Below are positions 33,975 to 42,712 of a DNA stretch of 64,000 nt, piece after piece (within the stretch, counting starts at the first letter, position 1; the number at the start of each line of letters is the position of its first letter). The notes under the pieces were generated by a model. It was not told the origin of the DNA. It saw only the letters and a list, made by a program, of their open reading frames with translations, and did no database searches. The stretch comes from JAMDEO01 sp963775295 (lineage in GTDB: Bacteria > Actinomycetota > Thermoleophilia > RBG-16-64-13). Both the position numbers and the translations under genes were made by a program. The stretch spans positions 2,976,001 through 3,040,000 of the forward strand of contig CAVZIK010000006.1 of NCBI GenBank assembly GCA_963775295.1. The letters run 5' to 3'.

Positions 33975-35444
33975 TCAGGGCGTGGCTATTGCCTGAGCGG
34001 TCCTCAGACGGGCTAGGGCCACGTCGCGCCCGAGAAGCGCAATCGATTCGAACAAGGGCAGAGACACCGTGGCTCCGGCGATCGCTACGCGGGCGGCCTG
34101 GAACACTGCCTTCGGCTTCATGCTTAGCATCTCCGGAACGGTTCGGAGTGCCTGCTCTATGGCCTCCGCATTCCATCTGTCAAGTAAGGCAAGTGTCTCG
34201 TGAACGGTTGCAAGGGCCAGTCCCGCGCCTTCCTTCGCAAGAATCCTTTCGGACGCCCCCGGATCGATGACGAGGTTGTCAACGAACAGGAACCGAACCG
34301 TCGGCACGACCTCCGTCATGCGCTTGACGCGCTCCGAGACAAGCGGCGCGAGGGCCAAGAACCACTCGCGCCGGGCCTCGAAATCGCTCGAGGAAAGGAG
34401 TCCCGCGGCCTCTATCCAGGGGAGCATCCGCGCCACGAAAGCATCCGCGCCCAATTCCCGAATATAGACGCCGTTCATCCATTCGAGCTTTTCGAAATCG
34501 AAGACGGCCGGGCTTCTGGAGATCCGATCGAGCGAGAAGTGCGTCTTCAAGACCTCGGGGGAAATGATCGTCGTCTCGCCGTCGAGAGACCAACCCAGCA
34601 AAGCGAGGTAGTTGAGCAGCGCCTCGGGCAGGAATCCCTCGTCGTGGAACGCCTCGACCGAGGTCGCGCCGTGACGCTTGGAGAGCTTCTTGCCATCGGC
34701 TCCCCAAATCATTGAAAGATGGGCGAATACCGGCGCGGGATGGCCCAGTGACTCATAAACGAGGATCTGGAGCGGAGTGTTGGTGAGGTGATCGTCGCCC
34801 CGGATGACGTGGGTTATCTGCATCTCGGCGTCGTCGACCACAGTGGCGAAGTTGTAAGTAGGAGTTCCGTCGCCGCGGGCAAGCACGAAATCGTCCATCG
34901 CGCTCGCAGGGAAGATCGTTTCGCCGCGAACCAGATCGTCCACAACGATGTCACCCCGATTCTCGGGTACCGCCAACCGCCACACGTGGGGCTCTCCAGC
35001 CGCGAGACGAGCCGCCACGCTGGCGGAATTCAGTCGCCGGCAGATCCTATCGTAACCGAGGACGCCCTCAGCTGCGCGAGCGGACGCCCGCTTGGCCTCC
35101 AGCTCCTCGGGGGAGCAGAAGCAGGGATAGGCGCTGCCTTTGGCCTTCATACTCTCCAGGGCAGCGACGTAGTTCTGGGCCCGCTCAGTTTGAAAGTAAG
35201 GACCGAACGGACCACCGACTTCGGGGCCTTCATCCCAGTCCATTCCGAGCCACTCGAGAGAGCGGAGAATCTGGGCCGTATTCTCTACGGTCGAGCGTTC
35301 GATGTCGGTGTCGTCTATGCGCAGGATGAATTTGCCCCCGTGGCGACGAGCGAACGCCCAGTTGTATATGGCCGTGCGTGCGCCGCCCACATGGAGGGCG
35401 CCGGTAGGACTCGGGGCGAAGCGAACGCGAACACGGTCGGTCAT
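33975..35444 (-). CDS. gltX: Glutamyl-tRNA synthetase
   Basis: This class I aminoacyl-tRNA synthetase of 489 residues charges tRNA-Glu with glutamate. The ATG at 35444 is chosen because GAGGAAGGA lies 5 bases upstream and the catalytic fold begins at once (RVRFAPSPTGALHVGGART). The HIGH-type motif is HVGG and the KMSKS-type motif is KKLSKRHG. The tRNA-Glu(CTC) gene follows on the same strand. There is no sign of a GlnRS-like or discriminating/non-discriminating decision that can be read here. Confidence 0.95.
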   Translation of the reverse strand: MTDRVRVRFAPSPTGALHVGGARTAIYNWAFARRHGGKFILRIDDTDIERSTVENTAQILRSLEWLGMDWDEGPEVGGPFGPYFQTERAQNYVAALESMKAKGSAYPCFCSPEELEAKRASARAAEGVLGYDRICRRLNSASVAARLAAGEPHVWRLAVPENRGDIVVDDLVRGETIFPASAMDDFVLARGDGTPTYNFATVVDDAEMQITHVIRGDDHLTNTPLQILVYESLGHPAPVFAHLSMIWGADGKKLSKRHGATSVEAFHDEGFLPEALLNYLALLGWSLDGETTIISPEVLKTHFSLDRISRSPAVFDFEKLEWMNGVYIRELGADAFVARMLPWIEAAGLLSSSDFEARREWFLALAPLVSERVKRMTEVVPTVRFLFVDNLVIDPGASERILAKEGAGLALATVHETLALLDRWNAEAIEQALRTVPEMLSMKPKAVFQAARVAIAGATVSLPLFESIALLGRDVALARLRTAQAIATP

Positions 35445-35667
35445 GGGATCCTTCCTCACGCGCTGGTAAGACTCCTTGGGAGGTATCACGTAATGACGGA
35501 GCCACTTTAGCCCAGGTGGTGGGACCGTGTCTCGAAGAATCAGAATCCATCCAAGCAGGGTGCGTTGTCAAGTACGACCGGATAGACAACACTTCCGGAG
35601 CCGCCGGCCACGTCTTCTCGTCTCAACAGGCGTGAGCGAGCCACAACGAGTAACATGCGCAATCGAG

Positions 35668-36087
35668 ATGAACGATATGAAGGTGAACCCCGGTACGCGC
35701 TCTGGAACGCTCCCTGTTCTCTTTCTGTTCATTGTTCTTGCCATCGTCGTTGTTTCCAGTCTCGCGTGCAGCAACAGCCCGGTCCTGTTCAGCGGCATCG
35801 AGGGCGAGATACGGATTGGGCCGATCAGCCCTGTAAGCGCTCCGGGCGAGACGAACTCGAAGCCCTATTCGACCAAGATGCGGGTGAGGAGTCTCCCGGA
35901 CGGCAAGGTCGTCGCGGAGTTCACGTCCGATAGTCAAGGCAAGTTCCGCGCCGTTCTCGCTCCGGGGAGATACGAGGTAGAACCCGAAAATGCCGCTCCT
36001 CTGCCCATGGGCTCGACCGTGGACGTCACGGTGACGGCGGGGCAATTCACGCACGTGCAAATTGTCTATGACTCGGGTATCCGCTGA
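35668..36087 (+). CDS. Secreted/lipoprotein with carboxypeptidase-regulatory-like fold
   Basis: This protein of about 139 residues has an N-terminal membrane segment (LPVLFLFIVLAIVVVSSLAC), where SLAC is a weak lipobox. The mature part (KMRVRSLPDGKVVAEFTSDSQGKFRAVL then GRYEVEPEN...) looks like a carboxypeptidase regulatory-like/transthyretin-type beta domain. The start could be ATG 35668 or ATG 35677. A SanA-like gene lies 38 bases downstream on the same strand. Function is unknown. Confidence 0.65.
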   Translation: MNDMKVNPGTRSGTLPVLFLFIVLAIVVVSSLACSNSPVLFSGIEGEIRIGPISPVSAPGETNSKPYSTKMRVRSLPDGKVVAEFTSDSQGKFRAVLAPGRYEVEPENAAPLPMGSTVDVTVTAGQFTHVQIVYDSGIR

Positions 36088-36125
36088 AGTGGACCCTTAC
36101 ACCCGCAACGTAAGCAGCGCGGAGA

Positions 36126-36752
36126 GTGCGAAAGGCGGAGATGGGCAGAAGAAGCCGTGCGCGACGTATAGCGCTACTTGCACTGATGACGGTACTCGGG
36201 CTGGCTGTGGCACTCGTGCTGTTCGTGGTGGGCGTGAATGTGGTTATCGTGCACGACGCAAGCCGCTACGTCGTTGCGACCCCGGAAGAAGCTCCCTCGG
36301 CTCCCGTTGGCATAGTCCTCGGAGCGGGCGTCGAGCGGAACGGTGATCCATCCCCCATTCTTACGGACCGCCTGCAGACGGCCTTACTTCTCTATCAGAA
36401 AGGCAAGGTGCAAAAGCTGCTTCTGTCGGGCGACGACCGTCCAAACGACAACCAGGTCGCGGTCATGAAGAGCTACCTCATTGCCCAAGGCGTTCCCGCG
36501 AGCGACCTCATTGTTGATCCGAACGGCCTCACCACCGAGGACAGCATGCTTCGAGCCAAGAACGTGTTCCAAGTCGTTCGGGCGCTAATTCCCACCCAAC
36601 GCTTTCACCTCGCCCGCGCCGTCTATCTCGCTCGCTCGGATGGGATTGCCGCCTTCGGAGTCCCCGCCGACACACAACCGTATTCGACTAAAGAGTTGAC
36701 CGTGCGCGAATGGGCTGCGAGGGTCAAGGCATTTCTGAGCGTGCATTTCTGA
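36126..36752 (+). CDS. SanA/YdcF-like DUF218 membrane protein
   Basis: This 208-residue protein has one N-terminal membrane helix (ALLALMTVLGLAVALVLFVVGVNVV), then a DUF218 domain with APVGIVLGAGVERNGDPSPILTDRL, KLLLSGDDRP, PNGLTTEDSM and FHLARAVYLAR. SanA-like proteins affect envelope barrier function and vancomycin sensitivity in enterics. The start is GTG 36126 or ATG 36141; AAAGGCGGAG directly precedes the ATG and CGGAG lies 1 base before the GTG. I annotate the longer form. It is convergent with the Pif1-like gene. Confidence 0.8.
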   Translation: MRKAEMGRRSRARRIALLALMTVLGLAVALVLFVVGVNVVIVHDASRYVVATPEEAPSAPVGIVLGAGVERNGDPSPILTDRLQTALLLYQKGKVQKLLLSGDDRPNDNQVAVMKSYLIAQGVPASDLIVDPNGLTTEDSMLRAKNVFQVVRALIPTQRFHLARAVYLARSDGIAAFGVPADTQPYSTKELTVREWAARVKAFLSVHF

Positions 36753-36904
36753 GACTTGACCTCGGCGCCATGAGCAAACGTCGGTTAGGCGGCACTCGGG
36801 CGACTTGGCAGATGGGCCGAAAAACCCGCGACGCGCCGCAGGGTTGGTTTCACCTTGGCGCGCGGGCCCGGCGGGCCGAGAAGCGACCGCCCCGGCGCCT
36901 CGCG

Positions 36905-38209
36905 CTAGTCGGTTGGCTCCGCCAGAGCCAGATAGAACCGCCGTATAGTCGGGTCGCATCTGATGTCGGACGGTCTGAGCGGCCGAGCCAGTTTGATCCC
37001 CTCGAGCGAACGGCAGCGACTCAGCGCCACATACACCTGGCCCGAGGCGAAAGCTCCGCTACCCAGATCGATCAGCACATTGTCGAGGGTCTTGCCTTGG
37101 CTCTTGTGAATGGTTACCGCCCAGGCAAGCATGAGCGGGTACTGAGTGTACGTGCCCAAGGGTTTGCTGAGGATGCGGTTCTGCTTGACATCGAATTCGT
37201 ACTCGTACGTTTCCCATAACGTACGTTCGACCACAAGGGTCTTGCCGTCCACTTCCACCCCGATACCGTCCTCATCGATCTTTCGAACGACCCCCATGGT
37301 CCCGTTGACCCAGCGCCTCTGCTCGTCGTTCTTGGTGAACATGACCTGGGCACCGACCTTCAGGCGAAGTTCAAGCGGGGAAGGCAACCGGTCGCGGACG
37401 AAGTTGAACTTGCCATCGAGGTCCCCCCTCATGAGGCGCTCGCTCGAAGGGATGCGCAGGAGTGCCTCATCGTTTATGCGGTCCGCCTCGGCATTGGTGG
37501 CCGTGAGCGTGACCCCGCCAGCCGGCTCGGAACCGTTCTCGCATAGACGGTTCAATTCCGTGACGGTGGCGGGCGTGCGTTCGGCCACCCGCACCTTGTT
37601 CAGCAGGGCAACAAAATCGGGGTCCTTCTGTCTATGGACAGTCGTGAGTTCCACGGCAAGGAGGGAGACATCCTGTAGAGAAAGGGCGCTGAAGAAGTAC
37701 GGAGTTGCGTATCCTCGCGCCGCCAGCACCTCCGCCTCGGCCTTGGGAACGACCGGCGGGAGTTGAAACAAGTCGCCGATAAGCAACAGTTGGACGCCGC
37801 CAAAGGCCGAATTGTCCGACCTCGCCTTTCTCAAGAAGACATCCATCGCGTCAATGAGGTCACAACGAAGCATCGACACTTCGTCGACTACCAGCAAATC
37901 GACCCTCTCATAGAGGCTACAGTCCGCCGGGACCTTGATGTCCTTTGGCTCTTGGATCCTGGGTGGAAAGCGAAAGAAGGAGTGGACGGTCATGCCGCCC
38001 ACATTCAGGGCGGCAACACCCGTGGGCGCCAAAACCACGACGCTTTTGTCGAGAGAGTCTCTGAGATACCGGATCAGGGTGGACTTTCCCGTACCGGCGT
38101 TGCCCGTGACGAACACCACCCGGGAGCCTGCTTCGAGCAGGGCCTGTACTTCCAGATACTCTTCAGAGACGGAGATGACCTCCGCCATGGGCTCGGCCGT
38201 GGTCCCCAC
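36905..38209 (-). CDS. Pif1-like superfamily 1B DNA helicase
   Basis: This 434-residue helicase resembles the Pif1/RRM3 family. The Walker A motif is GNAGTGKST (about 36-44), followed by APTGVAALNVGGMTVHSFF and the Walker B motif VDEVSML. GDLFQLPPV is motif III. It also has motif VI-like YVALSRCRSLEGIKL near the C-terminus. Pif1 helicases unwind 5'-to-3' and resolve G-quadruplexes. The start is GTG 38209 or ATG 38188; no strong ribosome site separates them. The upstream gene on the same strand ends 11 bases earlier, so it may be the distal gene of the carboxylase operon or have its own promoter. Confidence 0.88.
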   Translation of the reverse strand: MGTTAEPMAEVISVSEEYLEVQALLEAGSRVVFVTGNAGTGKSTLIRYLRDSLDKSVVVLAPTGVAALNVGGMTVHSFFRFPPRIQEPKDIKVPADCSLYERVDLLVVDEVSMLRCDLIDAMDVFLRKARSDNSAFGGVQLLLIGDLFQLPPVVPKAEAEVLAARGYATPYFFSALSLQDVSLLAVELTTVHRQKDPDFVALLNKVRVAERTPATVTELNRLCENGSEPAGGVTLTATNAEADRINDEALLRIPSSERLMRGDLDGKFNFVRDRLPSPLELRLKVGAQVMFTKNDEQRRWVNGTMGVVRKIDEDGIGVEVDGKTLVVERTLWETYEYEFDVKQNRILSKPLGTYTQYPLMLAWAVTIHKSQGKTLDNVLIDLGSGAFASGQVYVALSRCRSLEGIKLARPLRPSDIRCDPTIRRFYLALAEPTD

Positions 38210-38220
38210 TCCTTACTGGC

Positions 38221-39453
38221 TCACGCCGGCGGCGCTGCGACTTCCTGGAACACTCCTGCCTGTTCGATGAGCGCATCGGCAAATTGCTCGTCGTTGATGT
38301 GATAGGGAAGCACCGTGATCGGCACCCCCTCCGGCATGACCTTCTGCAGATGCTCGGCGAAGACCGGCGGCAACGAAGGGTCGTGCAGATGGCCCTGTTC
38401 GCTGTCGTGGGAAGAGAACCCCAGCAGCGGGACGAAGAAAGCCACCGGGCCCTTCGCTTCCTCGATGAGCCCCGCCATGTGTTCGGCCAGCCGCCTGAAG
38501 TCGTCGGCGTCGGCTCGGACGGCCGTGACCGAGGCGTTGTGGATATGGTACATCCGCCCCGGGAAGCGGGCTCTCGCTCCCTCGATGGGTCCATCCACCA
38601 AGAAGTCGATGTTACCAGGCACGAAAATGGTCGGCACGCCCTTCTCCAGCGCCGCCTTGCAGCGGTCGGGGCCCCCGTCGTACAGGCCCTGTGCCAGATA
38701 GTCCCCCACCTCGATCAGCGAGAGATCGATCACCAGGGAGACGTCCTGGTCCCGGATGGTCTCATCCATCGCCACGCCGCCGGTCCCCTGGGAATGGAAG
38801 ACCATCACCTCCGAACCCGCCTGCTCCAGAGCCGCGCGAACCCTGTTGCAGCACCCATCCGTAGTGCTGAGGGTCGACATGGCCACCACCGGTTTGCCCG
38901 AGGTTTCCAGGGGCCTGTAGCCCTTGGCCATCCCGGCAAGCGCGAGGGCGCCGTTCTCGAATACCCGCCGGGTGACGGTGTTGAGGCCGGCCACATCGCA
39001 GACCGAGTTGAGCATGACGATGTCCTTCGTCCCCACGAAAGGCTTGGTCATGCCGGAAGCCATGGTCGAGATGAGGACTTTGGGCAGTCCGAACGGGAAG
39101 GTCCGCATGACCGCGGCACCGAGGGTGGTGCCGCCGGATCCTCCCGCCGCGATGAGGCCGCTGAATCCCACCCGGTCGTCCAGTTCATGGGCGCACGCAA
39201 TAGCGCCTTGAATCATGAGCGCCATGCACTTGCCTTCATGATTGAGGGCGCGTATCTCAGGCATTGTCGTCCCCGCCGCGGCCGCGATCTGGTCCGGGGT
39301 GATCTGGGCTCCCCTCTCGACGGTGCGACGGATGCTGGCGTCCAGGAGGTATACCTCCAGGCTGTTCTCCTCCAGACGCTCTTTGATGAAGGCGGTCTCG
39401 ATCTCCTTGGAATCCAGCGTAGCGATCAGCAATACCTTGCGCTTCCCGTCCAT
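38221..39453 (-). CDS. Tm-1-like ATP-binding domain protein (UPF0261), paralogue A
   Basis: This 410-residue UPF0261/Tm-1-like protein has its start at ATG 39453 behind GGGGGG. The N-terminal nucleotide-binding part includes IAAGGSGGTTLGAAVM, with GGSGGT at 104-109, and then PFGLPKVLISTMASG and a C-terminal TIM-barrel-like part. In plants Tm-1 inhibits tobamovirus replication; the bacterial role is unknown. It is the last gene of the operon running from 45.4 kb, and the second, diverged paralogue lies on the far side of the two biotin genes. Their pairing suggests a heteromer (inference). Confidence 0.8.
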   Translation of the reverse strand: MDGKRKVLLIATLDSKEIETAFIKERLEENSLEVYLLDASIRRTVERGAQITPDQIAAAAGTTMPEIRALNHEGKCMALMIQGAIACAHELDDRVGFSGLIAAGGSGGTTLGAAVMRTFPFGLPKVLISTMASGMTKPFVGTKDIVMLNSVCDVAGLNTVTRRVFENGALALAGMAKGYRPLETSGKPVVAMSTLSTTDGCCNRVRAALEQAGSEVMVFHSQGTGGVAMDETIRDQDVSLVIDLSLIEVGDYLAQGLYDGGPDRCKAALEKGVPTIFVPGNIDFLVDGPIEGARARFPGRMYHIHNASVTAVRADADDFRRLAEHMAGLIEEAKGPVAFFVPLLGFSSHDSEQGHLHDPSLPPVFAEHLQKVMPEGVPITVLPYHINDEQFADALIEQAGVFQEVAAPPA

Positions 39454-39486
39454 GCAACCCCCCAATCGTCGCCTAGCGATATCCCG

Positions 39487-40947
39487 TTAGCTCTGCATCA
39501 CCGCTGCCACGGCCGCAATCGCGGCAATCTTCCTTTTGTCTTGGGCGATGTTAGACAGCTTCTCCCCCAGGCTCTGAGTGCGAATGACGAACCGCTCCAT
39601 CTCGGCCGCCAGCCCGGTCTCCTGCTCGATGAAGTGGGTCCCGAGATCCCCGCGCTCGAAACGCTCGTTGCCCATGACCGCCAGATGGAAGGGGATATTG
39701 CTCCTCACCCCAAGGACGACGTACTCGTCGAGTGCCCGCTTCATCCGGCCGATGGCCTCACTCCTATCCCGACCCCAGACGATCAACTTCGCGATCATGG
39801 GGTCGTAATAGGGGGGAATAATGTACGAGCTATAGACCCCGGAGTCCACCCTGACACCGATCCCTCCCGGAGGGAGGTAGCCCGTGATCCTGCCGGGGGT
39901 GGGTACGAAATCGTTGCCGGGATCCTCGGCATTGATGCGGCACTCGATCGCCCAGCCGTTCATCACGGCGTCGTCCTGGGAGAAGCTCAGGGGAAGACCG
40001 GACGCCACACGGATCTGCTCCTTCACAATGTCGATGCCGGTCACCATCTCTGTCACCGGGTGCTCCACCTGCACGCGGGCATTCACTTCCATGAAGTAGA
40101 ACTCCCCCCCGGACCACAGGAACTCCACGGTTCCCGCGCCCTCGTAGTCCACGCAACGGGCGGCGTCGACTGCCACCTGGCCCATCCGCCCTCGCGCCGC
40201 CGCGTCGAGCGCCGGTGAGGGCGCCTCCTCGATGAGCTTCTGGTGCCTGCGCTGGATCGAGCACTCCCGTTCCCCGAGATGCACGACGTTCCCCCGAGAG
40301 TCCGCGATGATCTGGAACTCGATGTGGCGGGGATTCGGCAGATACCTCTCGAGATACACGTCACCGATACCAAAGGCGTTCCGAGCGACAGCCTGGGCTG
40401 TTTCAAGAGCGTTGAGCAGCTCGTCCTCGTCGGCAGCGATGGTCATCCCGATGCCGCCCCCACCCCCGGACGGCTTGACGATGACGGGATAGCCTATCTC
40501 CTTCGCAGTGCCTCTTGCCCCCTCGTGATCGGTAATGCACTCCTCGCTGCCGGGGACCACCGGCACGCCCGCGCGGATCATCTCCCGCCGGGCGGCCGCC
40601 TTGTCACCCATCAAGGTCAAGACCCTGCTCGAGGGTCCGATGAACTTGATCCCTCGGCTCTCGCAGGCCTCCGCGAAACGCGGATTCTCAGCAAGGAACC
40701 CATATCCGGGATGAATGGCCTCAGCGCAGCACATCTCGGCGGTCTCGATTATCTTCCTGATGTCGAGATAGCTCTGGGAAGCGGGCGCCGGGCCGATGAG
40801 GAAGGCCTCGTCTGCCATCTTGACAAAGAGAGCCTCTCGGTCGGCTTCGGAGAAGACGGCGACCGAGCCTATCCCCAGCTCGCGGCAGGCCCGGATGACC
40901 CGAACCGCTATCTCTCCGCGATTGGCGACGAGGATCTTGCCGATCAT
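39487..40947 (-). CDS. Biotin carboxylase subunit
   Basis: This 486-residue ATP-grasp biotin carboxylase carboxylates the biotin on a carrier using bicarbonate and ATP. The start is ATG 40947, which overlaps the upstream stop (TGAGATG). Hallmarks are the N-terminal KILVANRGEIAVRVIRACRE, the Gly-rich PSGGGGGIGM loop, and EMNARVQVEHPVTEMVTGIDIV. The length and lack of an appended carboxyltransferase match the AccC/PycA type. The biotin carrier is the C-terminal domain of the adjacent gene, so these two form a two-subunit carboxylase. Confidence 0.92.
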   Translation of the reverse strand: MIGKILVANRGEIAVRVIRACRELGIGSVAVFSEADREALFVKMADEAFLIGPAPASQSYLDIRKIIETAEMCCAEAIHPGYGFLAENPRFAEACESRGIKFIGPSSRVLTLMGDKAAARREMIRAGVPVVPGSEECITDHEGARGTAKEIGYPVIVKPSGGGGGIGMTIAADEDELLNALETAQAVARNAFGIGDVYLERYLPNPRHIEFQIIADSRGNVVHLGERECSIQRRHQKLIEEAPSPALDAAARGRMGQVAVDAARCVDYEGAGTVEFLWSGGEFYFMEVNARVQVEHPVTEMVTGIDIVKEQIRVASGLPLSFSQDDAVMNGWAIECRINAEDPGNDFVPTPGRITGYLPPGGIGVRVDSGVYSSYIIPPYYDPMIAKLIVWGRDRSEAIGRMKRALDEYVVLGVRSNIPFHLAVMGNERFERGDLGTHFIEQETGLAAEMERFVIRTQSLGEKLSNIAQDKRKIAAIAAVAAVMQS

Positions 40948-40948
40948 C

Positions 40949-42712
40949 TCAGCCGACCACAAGCAGGATGTCGTCGGCGTCGAGCATCTGGCCCTCTTGC
41001 GCTCGGATCTCCTTCACCACTCCCTGCACGGAAGAGCAGATGGATCTACGCATCTTCATGATTTCCATCATGGCCATCTCGTCGCCCTCGTCCACGACGT
41101 CGCCCACCGCCACGCAGATGGACAGCAGCAACCCGGGGGCCCCTGCGAGGATCGCGCCCTCCGGAATTTCCTGCCGGAGCTCGGCTGCCCCGACTTCCTC
41201 GACCGTGACGGCACCCCCATCTCCGCCGATCGCCGAGGAGATCTTGACGTTAAAGACCTCGCCGTCCACATCGACCAGGAAGGACCTGGTGCCGCCGGCG
41301 ACGGCCACCGGGACCGCGGGAGCCTCGCCGCTGGTCATCCCGACGGGTCCGGATGCGGCGGCGCCGGGCGCCGCCCCGGCGCTCTTGCGTTTCGCGGGTT
41401 TGCCCGGAATGAGGACTTTTAGCAGGAGGTCATCGTCGGAAAGGTCGGGCCCAAGCTCCTGCCGCAACTGTTCCACGGACTTGAGGTACCCTTGGGGCTG
41501 CCAATCGAGCAACTCTTTCGTCTTGGGCAGGCTCATGACTCGGTCCATCAACTCCTGGTCGAGGGGATATGCGGGTTCGCCGTAATATCCCAGCAGGTAT
41601 TTGATGGACTCGTCGGTGACGTTTTTGTAACGCTCCCCCGACACCACGTTCTCGAAGGCCTGGGCGCCCACGATCTGCGAATACGGCGTGGCCATCACCG
41701 GGTAGCCGTAGTCCTTGCGGACCCGCATAGCTTCCTCCAGGATCTCGTCCAGGCGGCGCTCCATCTTGATCTCCCGGAGTTGCCGGGTGAAGTTCGTGAT
41801 CATCCCACCAGGCACCTGGTGCTCGAAGTGGAAGAGGTCGTACTCCACCGGCCTGCCGATGGGGAGTCCCTCCTCCTCCGCCACCTTCCTGAAGTGGGCC
41901 GAAACCTCGGCAAGGGCGTCCTCGTCCAGATCGGACTCGAAACCGAGGCGGCGGATGTTCTTGAGAACAGTCTCGGTCGCCGGCAGCGAACTGCCGTTGG
42001 CGAGAGGAGCGACCGCGGTATGGAGGGTGGTCACGCCGGATTGAATGGCCGCGAGGTAGCACAAGGGGGCCAACCCAGAGTTGCAGTGACTATGGAACTC
42101 GAGAGGGATCCCTTCGCAGTTTCGCTGCACGATCGACACCAGCCCCCGGGTACGCTCGGGTGTTATGATCCCCGACTCGTCCGAGATCATGATGCGATCG
42201 ACACATTCCTTCGCATCCGCGATCATGCGGGTCTTCGTCACCCAGTGCTCGTCGGTGTGGAGCGGACTGCTGGTATACATCAGCGAAGTGACGATCTCTG
42301 CCCCCTCCGCCCTGGCGATGTTCGCGAAGTAACGGAACCGTTCCATGTTCTCCTGGTAGTCGCAGATCCAGAAGCTCTTAATCCCATTGGCAACCGACCG
42401 CTTGATCCACAACGAGATGATGTCCCGCGGGGTACTCATGTCGAACGAGGAGAGACTCGCGGTCTGGTATGACCCGCGCAGACAAGTGCTCGGCATGAGC
42501 CCGGAGAGCAACCGGATCCTTTCCCAAGGATCCTCATCGTGGGTGCGCACCTGAACCGTAAAGGCCTGGGAGCCCACGGTAGCGACGGCGAGATATCCGA
42601 CCTTGTCCATCTTCTCAGCAATGGGAAGAATGTGATCGGTCCGCATCATGTTGCCCCAGAGACTCTGCTGGGCGTCACGGATGGTCTGGTCGACGAAACG
42701 TACCTTGTCCAC
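40949..42712 (-). CDS. Biotin-dependent carboxyltransferase (PycB/OadA-like) with biotinyl domain, divergent
   Basis: This 587-residue protein has a carboxyltransferase TIM barrel (about 1-470), an Ala/Pro/Gly linker and a biotinyl domain. The biotin lysine is K553 in EIMKM (the usual form is EAMKM). Metal-ligand positions D8 (VDQTIRD) and H207/H209 (FHSHCNSG) are kept. At the place of the carbamylated metal-binding Lys (KDMAG in pyruvate carboxylase and oxaloacetate decarboxylase) it has S177 (ISDESG). AHQS is changed to AQQS. The start is GTG 42712 overlapping the previous stop TAG by one base. The substrate is unlikely to be simply pyruvate. Confidence 0.85.
   Translation of the reverse strand: MDKVRFVDQTIRDAQQSLWGNMMRTDHILPIAEKMDKVGYLAVATVGSQAFTVQVRTHDEDPWERIRLLSGLMPSTCLRGSYQTASLSSFDMSTPRDIISLWIKRSVANGIKSFWICDYQENMERFRYFANIARAEGAEIVTSLMYTSSPLHTDEHWVTKTRMIADAKECVDRIMISDESGIITPERTRGLVSIVQRNCEGIPLEFHSHCNSGLAPLCYLAAIQSGVTTLHTAVAPLANGSSLPATETVLKNIRRLGFESDLDEDALAEVSAHFRKVAEEEGLPIGRPVEYDLFHFEHQVPGGMITNFTRQLREIKMERRLDEILEEAMRVRKDYGYPVMATPYSQIVGAQAFENVVSGERYKNVTDESIKYLLGYYGEPAYPLDQELMDRVMSLPKTKELLDWQPQGYLKSVEQLRQELGPDLSDDDLLLKVLIPGKPAKRKSAGAAPGAAASGPVGMTSGEAPAVPVAVAGGTRSFLVDVDGEVFNVKISSAIGGDGGAVTVEEVGAAELRQEIPEGAILAGAPGLLLSICVAVGDVVDEGDEMAMMEIMKMRRSICSSVQGVVKEIRAQEGQMLDADDILLVVG

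Noticed and set aside
38284..40218. Long open frame (644 codons) on the plus strand
   Set aside because: It is antisense to the Tm-1-like and biotin carboxylase genes; its His/Asp/Arg/Gly-rich translation is typical of GC-rich reverse frames.
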